The position numbers and the translations under genes are program-made. From contig CANLVG010000005.1 of the NCBI GenBank assembly GCA_947494565.1, positions 372,001 through 436,000 on the forward strand: 64,000 bases of DNA. Direction: 5' to 3'. The notes under the pieces were generated by a model that was not told the DNA's origin, made no database searches, and saw only the letters and a program-made list of their open reading frames with translations. The DNA comes from an uncultured Flavobacteriaceae bacterium. Lineage in GTDB: Bacteria > Bacteroidota > Bacteroidia > Flavobacteriales > Flavobacteriaceae. Each line of letters starts with the position of its first letter. Positions within the stretch are counted from its first letter, which is position 1. Shown here piece by piece: positions 16,450-25,660 of the stretch.

Positions 16450-16905
16450 TTATTTTACCCTTACCGAATCGGGAACCAAACCGGTATAATCCCCTCCATT
16501 TCTGATGACATCTCTTACAATGGAAGAACTGATATAAGATTTGCCCGAGGAAGTCAGCAGAAACACCGTTTCGATTTCGGAAAGCTTACGATTTGTGTGC
16601 GCAATGGCCTTCTCAAACTCAAAGTCCGCAGGGTTCCTTAGACCTCGTAAAATGAAATTGGCATCGACTTCCTTACAAAAATCAACGGTGAGGCCTTGAT
16701 AGGTCAGTACCTTGATCTTGGGTTCGTCGTCAAAAGCTTTGGTTACAAACCCCATTCGTTGCTCTAAAGAAAACATATACTTTTTTTCGGCATTGACCCC
16801 AATGGCGATGATCAATTCGTCAAACAAGGTTATACCCCTTCTGATAATATCGGCGTGACCTAAGGTAAGTGGGTCGAATGAACCGGGAAAAATCGCTCTT
16901 CTCAT
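16450..16905 (-). CDS. coaD: pantetheine-phosphate adenylyltransferase
   Basis: A 151-residue nucleotidyltransferase that makes dephospho-CoA from 4'-phosphopantetheine and ATP, the next-to-last step of coenzyme A synthesis. The (T/H)xGH motif is in FPGSFDPLTLGH, ILRGLRNPADFEFE carries substrate-binding residues, and SSSIVRDV corresponds to the ISSTxxR motif. It starts 9 bases after ddl and is probably cotranscribed with it. The 150-base gap after it holds no feature I can support. Confidence 0.96.
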   Translation of the reverse strand: MRRAIFPGSFDPLTLGHADIIRRGITLFDELIIAIGVNAEKKYMFSLEQRMGFVTKAFDDEPKIKVLTYQGLTVDFCKEVDANFILRGLRNPADFEFEKAIAHTNRKLSEIETVFLLTSSGKSYISSSIVRDVIRNGGDYTGLVPDSVRVK

Positions 16906-16914
16906 CCTATAAAG

Positions 16915-17898
16915 TTAGGGGTTTTGGTTTAATGCTTCCTCAATGGCACTTTCAAACAATTGCGATAATGAAATGCCTGCTACCCCTGCTTGTTGTGGTA
17001 ATATACTCTGTTCGGTCAGCCCGGGCGTAGTGTTCATTTCAAGCATGAAAGGTTCATCACCCACAAAGATGAACTCACTTCTAGAGTATCCTGTCATTTT
17101 AAGCAGGTCATAGGCGCGTTTTGCTACTTCCGATACCTTTTCTTCGTGCGCTTTGGAAATTCTTGCAGGAGTGATTTCTTTTGATTTTCCCTCATATTTG
17201 GCTTCGTAATCGAAAAAATCATTTTCTGTAACAATCTCGGTAATGGGTAGAACTTTCGTCTTCCCTTTATATTTAATGACACCTACCGAAACTTCAATAC
17301 CATCTAAAAAGGATTCGATAATGATTTCATCATCCTCCTTATAGGCTTTTTCTATGGCATCAAGAAGCTTATCCTTTTCGTATACTTTTGATATGCCAAA
17401 ACTACTGCCGGCTTTATTGGCCTTGACAAAACAGGGGAGGCCCACTTTTTCTACGATCTCCTCTAGGCGAATCGTATCGCCCTCGTTGAGATAGTACGAC
17501 GTCGCCGATTGAATACCATAAGGCTTCAAGACACTTAAAAGATCCCTTTTATTAAAGGTTAGTGCCGATTGGTAGTAGTCACAGGATGTTTGAGGAATGT
17601 CGATCAAGCTAAAGTAAGCCTGCAACAAACCATCTTCTCCAGGGGTGCCATGAATTGCATTGAATACACAGTCGAATCGCAACGTATCCGATTTCAGGGA
17701 TACCGAAAAATCATGTCGATTGACAGGATGTTCTTGAGTATTCTCATCAACATAGACCCACTTATCCTTCAAAATGTGAATGCGGTACCCAATGTATTTC
17801 TCGCCATTCAGGTATTTGTGCACCACATTGCCACTCTTTAAAGAAATCATATACTCACTTGAGTAGCCGCCCATGATTATGGCAATCTTTTTTTTCAT
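16915..17898 (-). CDS. ddl: D-alanine--D-alanine ligase
   Basis: A 327-residue ATP-grasp enzyme making the D-Ala-D-Ala dipeptide for peptidoglycan. Visible elements: the N-terminal IIMGGYSSEYMISLKSG, FNAIHGTPGEDG, the ATP-grasp lysine region LPCFVKANKAGSSFGISKV, and the metal-binding end FMLEMNTTPGLTEQS. The ATG at 17898 (MKKKIAIIMGG) is the natural start; a longer frame begins nine codons upstream. Gene order with coaD and the divergent PASTA-rluA pair is typical of flavobacteria. Confidence 0.95.
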   Translation of the reverse strand: MKKKIAIIMGGYSSEYMISLKSGNVVHKYLNGEKYIGYRIHILKDKWVYVDENTQEHPVNRHDFSVSLKSDTLRFDCVFNAIHGTPGEDGLLQAYFSLIDIPQTSCDYYQSALTFNKRDLLSVLKPYGIQSATSYYLNEGDTIRLEEIVEKVGLPCFVKANKAGSSFGISKVYEKDKLLDAIEKAYKEDDEIIIESFLDGIEVSVGVIKYKGKTKVLPITEIVTENDFFDYEAKYEGKSKEITPARISKAHEEKVSEVAKRAYDLLKMTGYSRSEFIFVGDEPFMLEMNTTPGLTEQSILPQQAGVAGISLSQLFESAIEEALNQNP

Positions 17899-18041
17899 TC
17901 GTATCGGGTAAAAAGCTCTGAACACATCAAAGTAAAGAAAAAAAGAAGAGGGAATGTTTCAGATAAGGCTAATTTTTTTGCTGGATAAGGAACGCTCCCC
18001 AATAATTAGTTTAGTTCTACCGTTAGTACTAGGGCATTTCC

Positions 18042-18049
18042 TATATTTG
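18042..18049 (+). promoter_or_regulatory. -7 box for the PASTA-pseudouridine synthase genes
   Basis: TATATTTG, an exact TAnnTTTG match, 18 bases before the ATG of the PASTA gene, in the 169-base gap between it and the divergent ddl. No convincing TTTG element is found about 19 bases upstream. Confidence 0.4.
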
Positions 18050-18067
18050 TCCTGTTAATACAACAGC

Positions 18068-18655
18068 ATGCGGAATTTCTTTAAATTTCTTACGAGTAAA
18101 ACCTTTTTGATACAGCTTGGGTTGGCTCTTGTGGCCTCCATCGTATTGGTTTTTGTGCTTTTGAGCTGGTTAAAGAGCACTACAAATCATGGGGATTTTG
18201 TTGAAGTACCCGATTTTTCGAAAATGTCGGTGATGGATATGCGAAAGGCCATCGAGGATGCAGACCTGCGGTACGAAGTGTTGGATTCGGCAAATTACAA
18301 TCCTGATTACCCGAGATTCTCCATTATAGATCAAAACCCGAAGGCAGGAAATAAGGTGAAGCAAAACCGAAAGATTTACTTTACCGTTAACCCTTCAGGG
18401 TATAAGAAAGTGACTGTACCCAATGTCATTCAAGTTACCCAACGGAATGCAGCCTCTATGCTTAGAGCGGTTGGTTTGGATATTCAGCGAACGACGTACA
18501 TTGATCAAATTGGGAAGGATATGGTCTATTACATCAAATACAAGGGTAAACAGATAAAACCTGGTGATAAATTACCCAAGACTTCGAAAGTGGAGCTGGT
18601 CTGCGGCAATGGGAATATCGGAGAGCGGGCACAGGTCAAGGCAGATTCAGAATAA
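18068..18655 (+). CDS. PASTA domain membrane protein
   Basis: A 195-residue protein with one transmembrane helix (residues 13-37) and an extracytoplasmic part built of two PASTA repeats (about 43-112: VEVPDFSKMSVMDMRKAIED; and 113-183: VTVPNVIQVTQRNAASMLRA). PASTA domains bind peptidoglycan fragments, usually on Ser/Thr kinases or penicillin-binding proteins; here there is no catalytic domain. It lies next to ddl on the other strand and 2 bases before the pseudouridine synthase gene, so a cell-wall sensing or anchoring role is an inference. Confidence 0.85.
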   Translation: MRNFFKFLTSKTFLIQLGLALVASIVLVFVLLSWLKSTTNHGDFVEVPDFSKMSVMDMRKAIEDADLRYEVLDSANYNPDYPRFSIIDQNPKAGNKVKQNRKIYFTVNPSGYKKVTVPNVIQVTQRNAASMLRAVGLDIQRTTYIDQIGKDMVYYIKYKGKQIKPGDKLPKTSKVELVCGNGNIGERAQVKADSE

Positions 18656-18657
18656 TT

Positions 18658-19683
18658 ATGGGACCTGAAAATAGTCCTGAACTTCAAGAGGACGAACTTT
18701 TCGAGCATCACAAATTTGTTGCTGCCAAGGGACAAGAACCTTTGCGGGTGGATAAATTTCTAATGAACTTTATTGAGCACGCTACACGGAATAAAATTCA
18801 AAAGGCCGCCAAAGACGGACATATTTGGGTAAATGGGGCAACTGTCAAGCAAAATTATAAGGTCAAAGCGGGTGATGAAGTAAAGGTGCTTTTCGAGCAT
18901 CCCCCTCATGAGTTTCTATTAGTGCCCGAGGCCATTCCCTTAGATATTGTTTATGAAGACGAAGTACTGTTAGTGGTCAATAAACCTGCGGGCATGGTGG
19001 TGCACCCTGGCCACGGTAACTACTCAGGTACCCTTATCAACGCCTTACTTCATCATACTGATAACCTGCCGACGAACAGTAATGAACGACCAGGTCTGGT
19101 GCATCGAATTGATAAAGACACGTCTGGACTCCTCCTTGTCGCGAAGACCGAAGATGCCATGACCCATTTGGCAAAACAGTTTTTTGACAAGACTTCAGAA
19201 CGGGAATATGTAGCTTTGGTCTGGGGAAATCTTGAAGATGACGAAGGCACGATTACCGGCGCTATCGGTAGGCATCCAAAGAATAGATTGCAAATGCATG
19301 TGTTTCCTGAAGGTGAAACCGGTAAAGAGGCCGTAACACACTTCAAGGTTTTGGAGCGATTGGGCTATGTGACCTTGGTCTCCTGTAAATTGGAGACCGG
19401 TAGAACCCATCAAATACGGGTGCATATGAAATATATCGGTCACACCCTTTTTAATGATGCCCGATACGGAGGCGAAAAGATTTTGAAAGGCACTACATTT
19501 ACCAAGTACAGACAGTTTGTTGAAAATGCCTTTAAAATTCTCCCGAGGCAAGCCTTGCATGCCAAGACCTTGGGTTTCGTACATCCTATAAGTGGCGAAA
19601 TGATGCGTTTTGATTCTGAAATTCCGGACGATATGTCGAACTGTATCGAAAAATGGCGACAGTACTCAAAGCATAGCCAGTGA
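18658..19683 (+). CDS. RluA-family 23S rRNA pseudouridine synthase
   Basis: A 341-residue enzyme with an N-terminal S4 RNA-binding domain (LRVDKFLMNFIEHATRNKIQ) and an RluA-type catalytic domain. The catalytic aspartate lies in GLVHRIDKDTSGLLLVAKT, and GRTHQIRVHMKYIGHTL is the matching downstream motif. The architecture with S4 fits RluD, which modifies helix 69 of 23S rRNA, but RluC-like targets cannot be excluded. It is translated directly after the PASTA gene (2-base gap). Confidence 0.92.
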   Translation: MGPENSPELQEDELFEHHKFVAAKGQEPLRVDKFLMNFIEHATRNKIQKAAKDGHIWVNGATVKQNYKVKAGDEVKVLFEHPPHEFLLVPEAIPLDIVYEDEVLLVVNKPAGMVVHPGHGNYSGTLINALLHHTDNLPTNSNERPGLVHRIDKDTSGLLLVAKTEDAMTHLAKQFFDKTSEREYVALVWGNLEDDEGTITGAIGRHPKNRLQMHVFPEGETGKEAVTHFKVLERLGYVTLVSCKLETGRTHQIRVHMKYIGHTLFNDARYGGEKILKGTTFTKYRQFVENAFKILPRQALHAKTLGFVHPISGEMMRFDSEIPDDMSNCIEKWRQYSKHSQ

Positions 19684-19778
19684 GGTATAGTTTATGTTGA
19701 TAGTAGCATCAAAAACTCGTTTTTTACTTTATAGGATTTAAATGAAATTGCAACTACTTTTACACTAAAATAGAGGAA

Positions 19779-20540
19779 ATGAAAATCGTAATCTCTCCGG
19801 CAAAATCATTGGATTTCGAAACGAAGTTACCCATAGAACGGTATTCACAACCGTGCTTTTTGCAACATTCAGAAAAGCTAAATAAAGTTTTGATCAAGAA
19901 AAAGCCCAAGGCCCTTTCCAAGCTAATGGGGATATCAGATAACCTGGCGCAGCTCAACTGGCAACGTAACCAAGACTTTTCTACACCATTTACTTCCGAT
20001 AATGCCCGCCCAGCGGTTTATGCGTTTAATGGTGATGTTTACCAAGGGCTGGACGCCTATTCCTTAACGGAGCAAAAAATGGATAAACTACAGCATACGT
20101 TGCGGATCCTCTCGGGCCTGTATGGCATTTTGAAACCTCTAGATTTGATTCAGCCCTACCGCTTGGAAATGGGGACATCACTTAAAATCGGACGGAAAAA
20201 GAACCTTTACGAATTTTGGAAGAAGGAGATAACTACCCAATTAAACTCAGAATTGGAGGATGATGAGCTTTTCATAAACCTTGCCAGCAATGAATATTTC
20301 GGTGCTGTCGATGTCAAGATGTTAAAAGTTCCGGTAATATCGCCTGTTTTCAAAGACTGGAAAAACGACAAACTGAAAGTCATCAGTTTCTTCGCGAAGA
20401 AGGCTAGGGGGTCTATGGTGCGTTATATCATCGATACCGATGCCAAGACCTTGGAGGATATTAAAGGTTTTAACTACGATGATTACATATACAGTAAAGA
20501 GCATACACTGAAGGAGACCGAACCTGTCTTTATCCGATAG
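19779..20540 (+). CDS. yaaA: peroxide stress protein YaaA
   Basis: A 253-residue member of the YaaA/DUF328 family. The start [18 protein letters not shown] is nearly diagnostic, followed by [18 protein letters not shown] and the [20 protein letters not shown] signature, then RLEMGT and the C-terminal [16 protein letters not shown]. In E. coli YaaA lowers free iron during peroxide stress; the biochemical activity is poorly defined. It stands alone between the pseudouridine synthase and a lipoprotein gene. Confidence 0.93.
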   Translation: MKIVISPAKSLDFETKLPIERYSQPCFLQHSEKLNKVLIKKKPKALSKLMGISDNLAQLNWQRNQDFSTPFTSDNARPAVYAFNGDVYQGLDAYSLTEQKMDKLQHTLRILSGLYGILKPLDLIQPYRLEMGTSLKIGRKKNLYEFWKKEITTQLNSELEDDELFINLASNEYFGAVDVKMLKVPVISPVFKDWKNDKLKVISFFAKKARGSMVRYIIDTDAKTLEDIKGFNYDDYIYSKEHTLKETEPVFIR

Positions 20541-20594
20541 AATATTTTTAGAAAGTATACGTTTTATAGGTAGTGCTTCAAAAAGTCGGTGCTT

Positions 20595-20957
20595 ATGAAA
20601 TTGATTATCTCATTTACCATTTTATGTACGGTTATTCTTTTTTCCTGTACTGATCGTGATGATAATTTAGAGGGCGTTCAGATTCGCGTTCAAAATACCA
20701 CAGAAACAACTTTCAGTGAAGTAGTCATTGATAGTTTGCTCTTTCAGGATTTGCAACCTGAAGAAATCGCATTCTATCAAAAATACGATAGCCTCGTTCT
20801 TCCCAGAAGTGTTGCCTTGAAAACGGACTCCCTTGATTTTAGTATTGCGGTCGATACGATGTTAGAATTGGACTCTGTCAAATTGCACCTTTTTACGTAT
20901 CGCATTAAAAGGTCATTGGAAGATGAAACGTTGGAAATCGAAATATTGAAAGACTGA
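20595..20957 (+). CDS. hypothetical lipoprotein
   Basis: A 120-residue exported protein; the lipobox VILFSC places the lipidated cysteine at about residue 18, followed by an acidic linker (TDRDDN). The remainder has a periodic strand pattern suggesting a small beta sandwich. No family recognised. The ATG is preferred over a GTG two codons earlier. Its stop is immediately adjacent, with no gap, to the convergent THX gene. Confidence 0.65.
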   Translation: MKLIISFTILCTVILFSCTDRDDNLEGVQIRVQNTTETTFSEVVIDSLLFQDLQPEEIAFYQKYDSLVLPRSVALKTDSLDFSIAVDTMLELDSVKLHLFTYRIKRSLEDETLEIEILKD

Positions 20958-21086
20958 TTATTTTTTCTTTCTACCGCTTACTTTTTCTTCTACACTGATT
21001 CTTTTCTTGATTTTACGCGGTCTTCTTACCCCAAAAGTTCCATTTGATATTTTTCCTCTTCGAGACTTTTTATCTCCTTTTCCCAT
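20958..21086 (-). CDS. 30S ribosomal protein THX
   Basis: A 42-residue, extremely basic protein whose start MGKGDKKSRRGKISNGTFG and following GVRRPRKIKKR match the THX family (bTHX), a small peptide in the head of the 30S subunit first known from Thermus and common in Bacteroidota. It was below the usual length cut-off for gene calling and is easily missed. The C-terminal tail SVEEKVSGRKKK is an extension beyond the Thermus peptide. It converges on a lipoprotein gene with zero spacing. Confidence 0.85.
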   Translation of the reverse strand: MGKGDKKSRRGKISNGTFGVRRPRKIKKRISVEEKVSGRKKK

Positions 21087-21256
21087 AAGAAAGTAAATTT
21101 ATCGGTGTTCTCGAAAAAATCGAGTACCCTTTAGTTGTGATATCTATGTAAGTTACTGAATTGTAGTCGAAAAACAATTGCTGTACACTTAATGATTATT
21201 GGTGTTTTTGACAATATGATAGGTTGAAAACAACATGAAGTTCTTATTTTCGGACT

Positions 21257-21979
21257 ATGTATTATTACCTGATCATTGCTTTGCAAGTATATTGTGCGTA
21301 TCACTGCTATACCAATAGAAACAACTACTATTGGTATTTCGCCATTATTTTCTTGCCACTCATTGGCTGTCTGGCATATTTGTTTATCAACGTTGTTCGT
21401 GCCAGTGAGGTCAATGCGGTACAAGATACCATCATATCGGCAATTAATCCGAGCAAGAAGATTACCGAGTTGGAGAAGAAATTCAGGTTTTCAGAGACCT
21501 TTGAGAATCAAGTTGCTTTGGCGGATGCGTACCTCGAAGCGGGTCATTATGACAAAGCGATCGAGCACTATGAGGCTTCGTTAAAAGATGTTTTTCAGAA
21601 TGATTTTTATACGCTTGCCCAACTCACCGAGGCCTACTATTGCTCTTCACGATTTAATGAGGCGGTCGCTTGTGCGGAAAAAATTAGGGAGTTCCCGAAA
21701 TTCAAAAAATCACGGGCAGCTTTTTTATACGCTTTAGCCATGGAAAAGATCGGTCATACAGAAGAAGCGGAAAATTTCCTGGAGGGATTCAATGCACCTT
21801 ACAGTAGATATCAAGAACGATTAGAGTTGTCGAAGTTTTATATTCGGCATACCAAGATGAAAGAGGCCAAGGTAATTCTTCAAGAAATAGTCTTTGAATC
21901 GGAAAGGATGTCAAAATCGAGTTTTCGACAAAATCGACAACTGATCCAGAAAGCCAAAGAATTGTTGACCACCCTTTGA
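21257..21979 (+). CDS. membrane-anchored TPR protein
   Basis: A 240-residue protein. Residues 1-50 form two short membrane segments with a Tyr/Asn-rich loop (YTNRNNYYWYFAIIFLPLIG), similar to the N-terminal anchor of phospholipase-D-like proteins. The rest consists of helical tetratricopeptide repeats (for example VALADAYLEAGHYDKAIEHY and LYALAMEKIGHTEEAENFL), which hold protein partners. No enzymatic motif. The following glycosylase-fold gene starts 2 bases after the stop, so the two are one unit. Confidence 0.75.
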   Translation: MYYYLIIALQVYCAYHCYTNRNNYYWYFAIIFLPLIGCLAYLFINVVRASEVNAVQDTIISAINPSKKITELEKKFRFSETFENQVALADAYLEAGHYDKAIEHYEASLKDVFQNDFYTLAQLTEAYYCSSRFNEAVACAEKIREFPKFKKSRAAFLYALAMEKIGHTEEAENFLEGFNAPYSRYQERLELSKFYIRHTKMKEAKVILQEIVFESERMSKSSFRQNRQLIQKAKELLTTL

Positions 21980-21981
21980 GT

Positions 21982-22674
21982 ATGTTCGTTCACACCCACC
22001 CTTATGAACCCTTTTTATTTAAGGAAGCTACCAAGTTGATCGTAGGTACCTTACCGCCACCCAGATTTACCACAGGGGAACTGAAGCCTGAAGACGTCGA
22101 TTTCTGCTACGGTAGTAAAAATGGACAGTTATGGCCCATTTTAGATCGTATTTTCAATCTAAACCTTGTATATGAAACCACAGCTTTTGCTACACGACAG
22201 CGAACGGAGTTCTTATTGAGCCATAAAATTGGGGTTTGTGATATTGTGGAAAGTGCTATGCGTGACAAAATCGATGCTTCAGATTTGGGAATGAAAGATG
22301 CCAAACTTCGAAACATTATTGCTTATTTGAAGGACTTCAATAATATCGACACCATTTTATTCATGGGCGGCAATAGTAAAAATGGTCCGGAATATTTCTT
22401 TAGAAGACATCTTAAGGAACACGACCTCACCTTGAAGGTCGTTTCAAACATAGTGCCGAGAATCCATCAGTTTGAATTGCCCTTCAATACTACGCCAGGT
22501 TTGGATAATGGGAATATTCGAACCATACGAACCGTTTCCCTGACCGCTCCTTCGGGAGCAGCAAATAGGGCCGTCGGTAGTATGGATCTGTATAAAAAAA
22601 TGAAGAATGAAAACCCAAATTTTACTACTGTTGACTTTCGAGTGATGCAATACCGCCCTTTTTTTCAGTCATGA
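21982..22674 (+). CDS. uracil-DNA glycosylase superfamily protein
   Basis: A 230-residue protein with the uracil-DNA glycosylase fold. LIVGTLPPPRF occupies the place of the first active-site motif, and SLTAPSGAANRAVGSMDLY that of the second (base-binding loop). The strand TILFMGGNSKNG lies between them. Family members remove uracil or other damaged bases; this subgroup is poorly studied and substrate specificity is unknown. The ATG is preferred to a TTG two codons upstream. A terminator-like hairpin follows at 22722. Confidence 0.7.
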   Translation: MFVHTHPYEPFLFKEATKLIVGTLPPPRFTTGELKPEDVDFCYGSKNGQLWPILDRIFNLNLVYETTAFATRQRTEFLLSHKIGVCDIVESAMRDKIDASDLGMKDAKLRNIIAYLKDFNNIDTILFMGGNSKNGPEYFFRRHLKEHDLTLKVVSNIVPRIHQFELPFNTTPGLDNGNIRTIRTVSLTAPSGAANRAVGSMDLYKKMKNENPNFTTVDFRVMQYRPFFQS

Positions 22675-22995
22675 GGTAGTGAGGTTTTGATTTTGAATTA
22701 CGGAAAGGTCAAGATAAACTAAAAAGAGCCCAACCTTTGCGGATTGAGCTCTTTTACGAGAACACTATATGAAAATGAAAAAATTTACTTCTTTATTACA
22801 TGATAAAACTACCACCTTCGGCTTGTGTTTCGAAAATATTGTTGTGAACTGTGTTGGTTTTGTGGTGTAGGCTGTCTATTTTGTGATTTCAAGTGATATG
22901 CCATTCAAAGATTCTCATATATTGGCGATATTTAGGCTTGAAAAAGCGTTTCCTATATTGGAGCGCATTAAAAAGAGTTTAATTTGTAATTACCT
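22675..22995. other. 321-base gene-free interval before ppc
   Basis: It contains the hairpin at 22722-22755 and two very short frames: a 33-codon plus-strand frame from 22769 (MKMKKFTSLLHDKTTTFGLC start) and a 31-codon minus-strand frame starting at about 22899 (MAYHLKSQNRQPTPQ start) just after an ATCTTTG box. Neither can be supported as a gene. A TTG with TATATTGG just before ppc may be its weak promoter. Confidence 0.4.
22722..22755. terminator. bidirectional rho-independent terminator
   Basis: AAAAGAGC pairs with GCTCTTTT, plus an inner CAA/TTG pair, around a 10-base loop. The plus strand ends in TTTT and the minus strand in TTTTT, so it could stop the glycosylase-fold transcript or an unknown minus-strand transcript. 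Confidence 0.7.
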
Positions 22996-25545
22996 ATGCT
23001 GCAACAATCGGAAAGACTGGAAGTATTCAAAAAATCGGTTAACAATAAGTTTAATATTTACAACAGCCTTTTTCTCAACTTACCCTATCGAAATATTGAG
23101 AATGTAGGTATGCTGATTCCACTGCTACTTGACCGGTGCCAAAAAGGACTCAAATCAGGACATAGCCCCCAACAGATATTGGATGATTTTTTCGAAAACT
23201 ATTCCCACATTGAATCGGAGCAGGAACGTATCGACTTCATGTTCAAAATTGTGCAGTATGTGGAGCGTCAAGTGGTGTTGTACGATAGTGTGGAAGATGC
23301 CGCTTTCCCAGAGCTGCATCAACACAGCACAACACTCTCCATACGCGACTATATTCAACTTATCGAGAAGAATAAGAATTGGGAGAAGATTTCGGAAAAA
23401 CTATCTACGTTCAGCGCCCGAATCGTATTGACGGCACACCCTACTCAGTTCTATACGCCTGCTGTACTGGAGATTATGGGGAATTTGAGATCTCTCATTG
23501 TAGAAAATAGAATAGATGAAATAGACATTGCATTGCAACAATTGGGTCTTACCTCTTTGATCAACGCTAAAAAACCCACGCCGCTAGACGAGGCAAAGAA
23601 CATCATTTTTATTCTTAGAAATGTATATTATGACGCGGTCGGTGATCTCTATAGTTATATCAAAGAGAATATCGGCAAAGACAATTTTTCAAATCATAAT
23701 ATCGTCAAACTCGGATTTTGGCCTGGAGGTGATCGTGATGGGAATCCTTACGTAACGGCATCGATAACAAAAGACGTGGCCGATGAATTGCGTTTGACTT
23801 TGATGAAATGCTATTATAATGATTTGAAGGCACTGCTGCCCAAATTATCCTTTAAAGGTTTGCAAACACTCTTATTTGATTTAAGGGGCAAGCTTTATAC
23901 GACCATGTTCGATGCCAGTAAAGTGATTTCATACGAGGAAATTTTAAATACCCTTTTAGAAATCAGGTCGATTCTTGTCACCAATTATCATAGCCTTTAC
24001 CTCAAAGATCTAGATTGCCTGATAGACAAGGTCAAAATATTCAAAACCCATTTCGCTACTCTTGACATACGGCAAGACCACAGCAAGCATAAGCTAGTGG
24101 TTCAAGAGATTCTCAAAAAGAACGGAAATATAAAGGAAGATCTTGATGAATTGACCGAAAAGCAACTGATCGACCTCCTCTTAAAATCGGATATCAAGGC
24201 ACTAGCTGCGGATTACAAAGAAGAGATTGTCAAAGACACCATTAAGAATATCCGTCAGTTAAAGACCATTCAAAATAAAAATGGGGAAGAGGGTTGCAAT
24301 AGATATATCATAAGTAATTCGGAAGATATTTTTTCCGTTCTTTTCGTTTTTGGACTGTTTCGCTGGTGCGGTTGGAATACCGATGCGATTAGCTTTGACA
24401 TCGTTCCTTTATTTGAGACCATGAAAGGCATGGAAAGTTCGGAAGATACTATGCAACGTCTTTTCGATTTAAAAATGTACCGTGACCATTTGAGTCGTAG
24501 GAAAGATATGCACACCATTATGCTAGGGTTCTCGGATGGAACTAAAGATGGCGGATACCTCAAAGCGAATTGGAATATTCTAAAAACCAAGGAAACCCTA
24601 TCCAAGGTCTGTAAAAAGAATAAGATCAAGGCGATATTTTTTGATGGCCGAGGTGGGCCACCAGCACGTGGTGGGGGTAAAACGCATCGTTTTTACGCCG
24701 CGCAGACCAAGGACATCGCCAATAACGAAATTCAGTTGACCATTCAGGGTCAGACCATTACCAGTACGTATGGTACTAAAGAGCAATTTCGTTATAACTG
24801 TGAACAGCTTTTGACCGCAGGCCTCTCGAATAACCTATTCGGAAAGGAAAATGTAATTTCCAGAGATGATCGAAGACTTATGGAAGAGCTGGCCGAATTG
24901 AGTTTTGAGAAGTACGATGCCCTGAAGCATCACGAAAAATTCATGTCCTATCTAGAGAATATGAGTACCTTAAAGTACTATACCAAAGCCAACATCGGTA
25001 GTAGGCCTGGTAAAAGGGGAAATAAGGCCAAACTCGAATTGACCGACCTAAGGGCAATTTCCTTTGTGGGGTCATGGAGTCAATTGAAGCAAAATGTTCC
25101 CGGTTACTTTGGTATCGGTACCGCAATTCAAACCCTGAAGGAAAAAGGAAAATTGAAAGACCTTAGGAGAATGTTCAAGGAGGTGCCATTCTTCAAGGCT
25201 TTGATGCTCAACAGTATGATGTCACTATCAAAGTGTTACTTTGAATTGACGAGCTATATGGAGGAGGATCCTGAATACGGGGAGTTTTGGAAAATTCTCC
25301 ATGCGGAATACCAATTGTCAAAGAAAATGCTACTTATGATTTCCAATATGGATATTTTAATGGAAAGAGAGGCTGTATCCCGTGAGTCCATAAAAATACG
25401 TGAGAATATCGTATTGCCGCTCCTGGTCATTCAACAGTACGCCTTACAGAAAATAGGACAAAAAGCAGACTTGAAGGAACTTTACGAGAAAATAGTCACC
25501 AGATCATTATATGGTAATATAAATGCCAGCCGTAACTCGGCCTAG
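22996..25545 (+). CDS. ppc: phosphoenolpyruvate carboxylase
   Basis: An 849-residue enzyme that carboxylates phosphoenolpyruvate to oxaloacetate, refilling the citric acid cycle. Signature elements are present: LTAHPTQFYTP with the catalytic histidine, FWPGGDRDGNPYVTA, and FFDGRGGPPARGGGKTHRFY with the catalytic arginine loop. Length is slightly below that of the E. coli enzyme (883), as is usual in Bacteroidota. It stands alone with gaps of 321 and 115 bases on either side. Confidence 0.96.
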   Translation: MLQQSERLEVFKKSVNNKFNIYNSLFLNLPYRNIENVGMLIPLLLDRCQKGLKSGHSPQQILDDFFENYSHIESEQERIDFMFKIVQYVERQVVLYDSVEDAAFPELHQHSTTLSIRDYIQLIEKNKNWEKISEKLSTFSARIVLTAHPTQFYTPAVLEIMGNLRSLIVENRIDEIDIALQQLGLTSLINAKKPTPLDEAKNIIFILRNVYYDAVGDLYSYIKENIGKDNFSNHNIVKLGFWPGGDRDGNPYVTASITKDVADELRLTLMKCYYNDLKALLPKLSFKGLQTLLFDLRGKLYTTMFDASKVISYEEILNTLLEIRSILVTNYHSLYLKDLDCLIDKVKIFKTHFATLDIRQDHSKHKLVVQEILKKNGNIKEDLDELTEKQLIDLLLKSDIKALAADYKEEIVKDTIKNIRQLKTIQNKNGEEGCNRYIISNSEDIFSVLFVFGLFRWCGWNTDAISFDIVPLFETMKGMESSEDTMQRLFDLKMYRDHLSRRKDMHTIMLGFSDGTKDGGYLKANWNILKTKETLSKVCKKNKIKAIFFDGRGGPPARGGGKTHRFYAAQTKDIANNEIQLTIQGQTITSTYGTKEQFRYNCEQLLTAGLSNNLFGKENVISRDDRRLMEELAELSFEKYDALKHHEKFMSYLENMSTLKYYTKANIGSRPGKRGNKAKLELTDLRAISFVGSWSQLKQNVPGYFGIGTAIQTLKEKGKLKDLRRMFKEVPFFKALMLNSMMSLSKCYFELTSYMEEDPEYGEFWKILHAEYQLSKKMLLMISNMDILMEREAVSRESIKIRENIVLPLLVIQQYALQKIGQKADLKELYEKIVTRSLYGNINASRNSA

Positions 25546-25660
25546 CCTGAAAAATATTTGCGAATAGATCGAGTTTTGGAAATTTATTTGGTACTGTTTT
25601 TGTGGGTATTTTATCATCTATAGCGTGAGTTAAATTACAAATCCAAACGTATCGAAAATT

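Noticed and set aside
16450-16641. Plus-strand frame inside coaD
   Set aside because: Shadow of coaD, which is complete on the minus strand.
22769-22870. 33-codon plus-strand frame MKMKKFTSLLHDK
   Set aside because: No promoter, lies right after a terminator, composition unconvincing.
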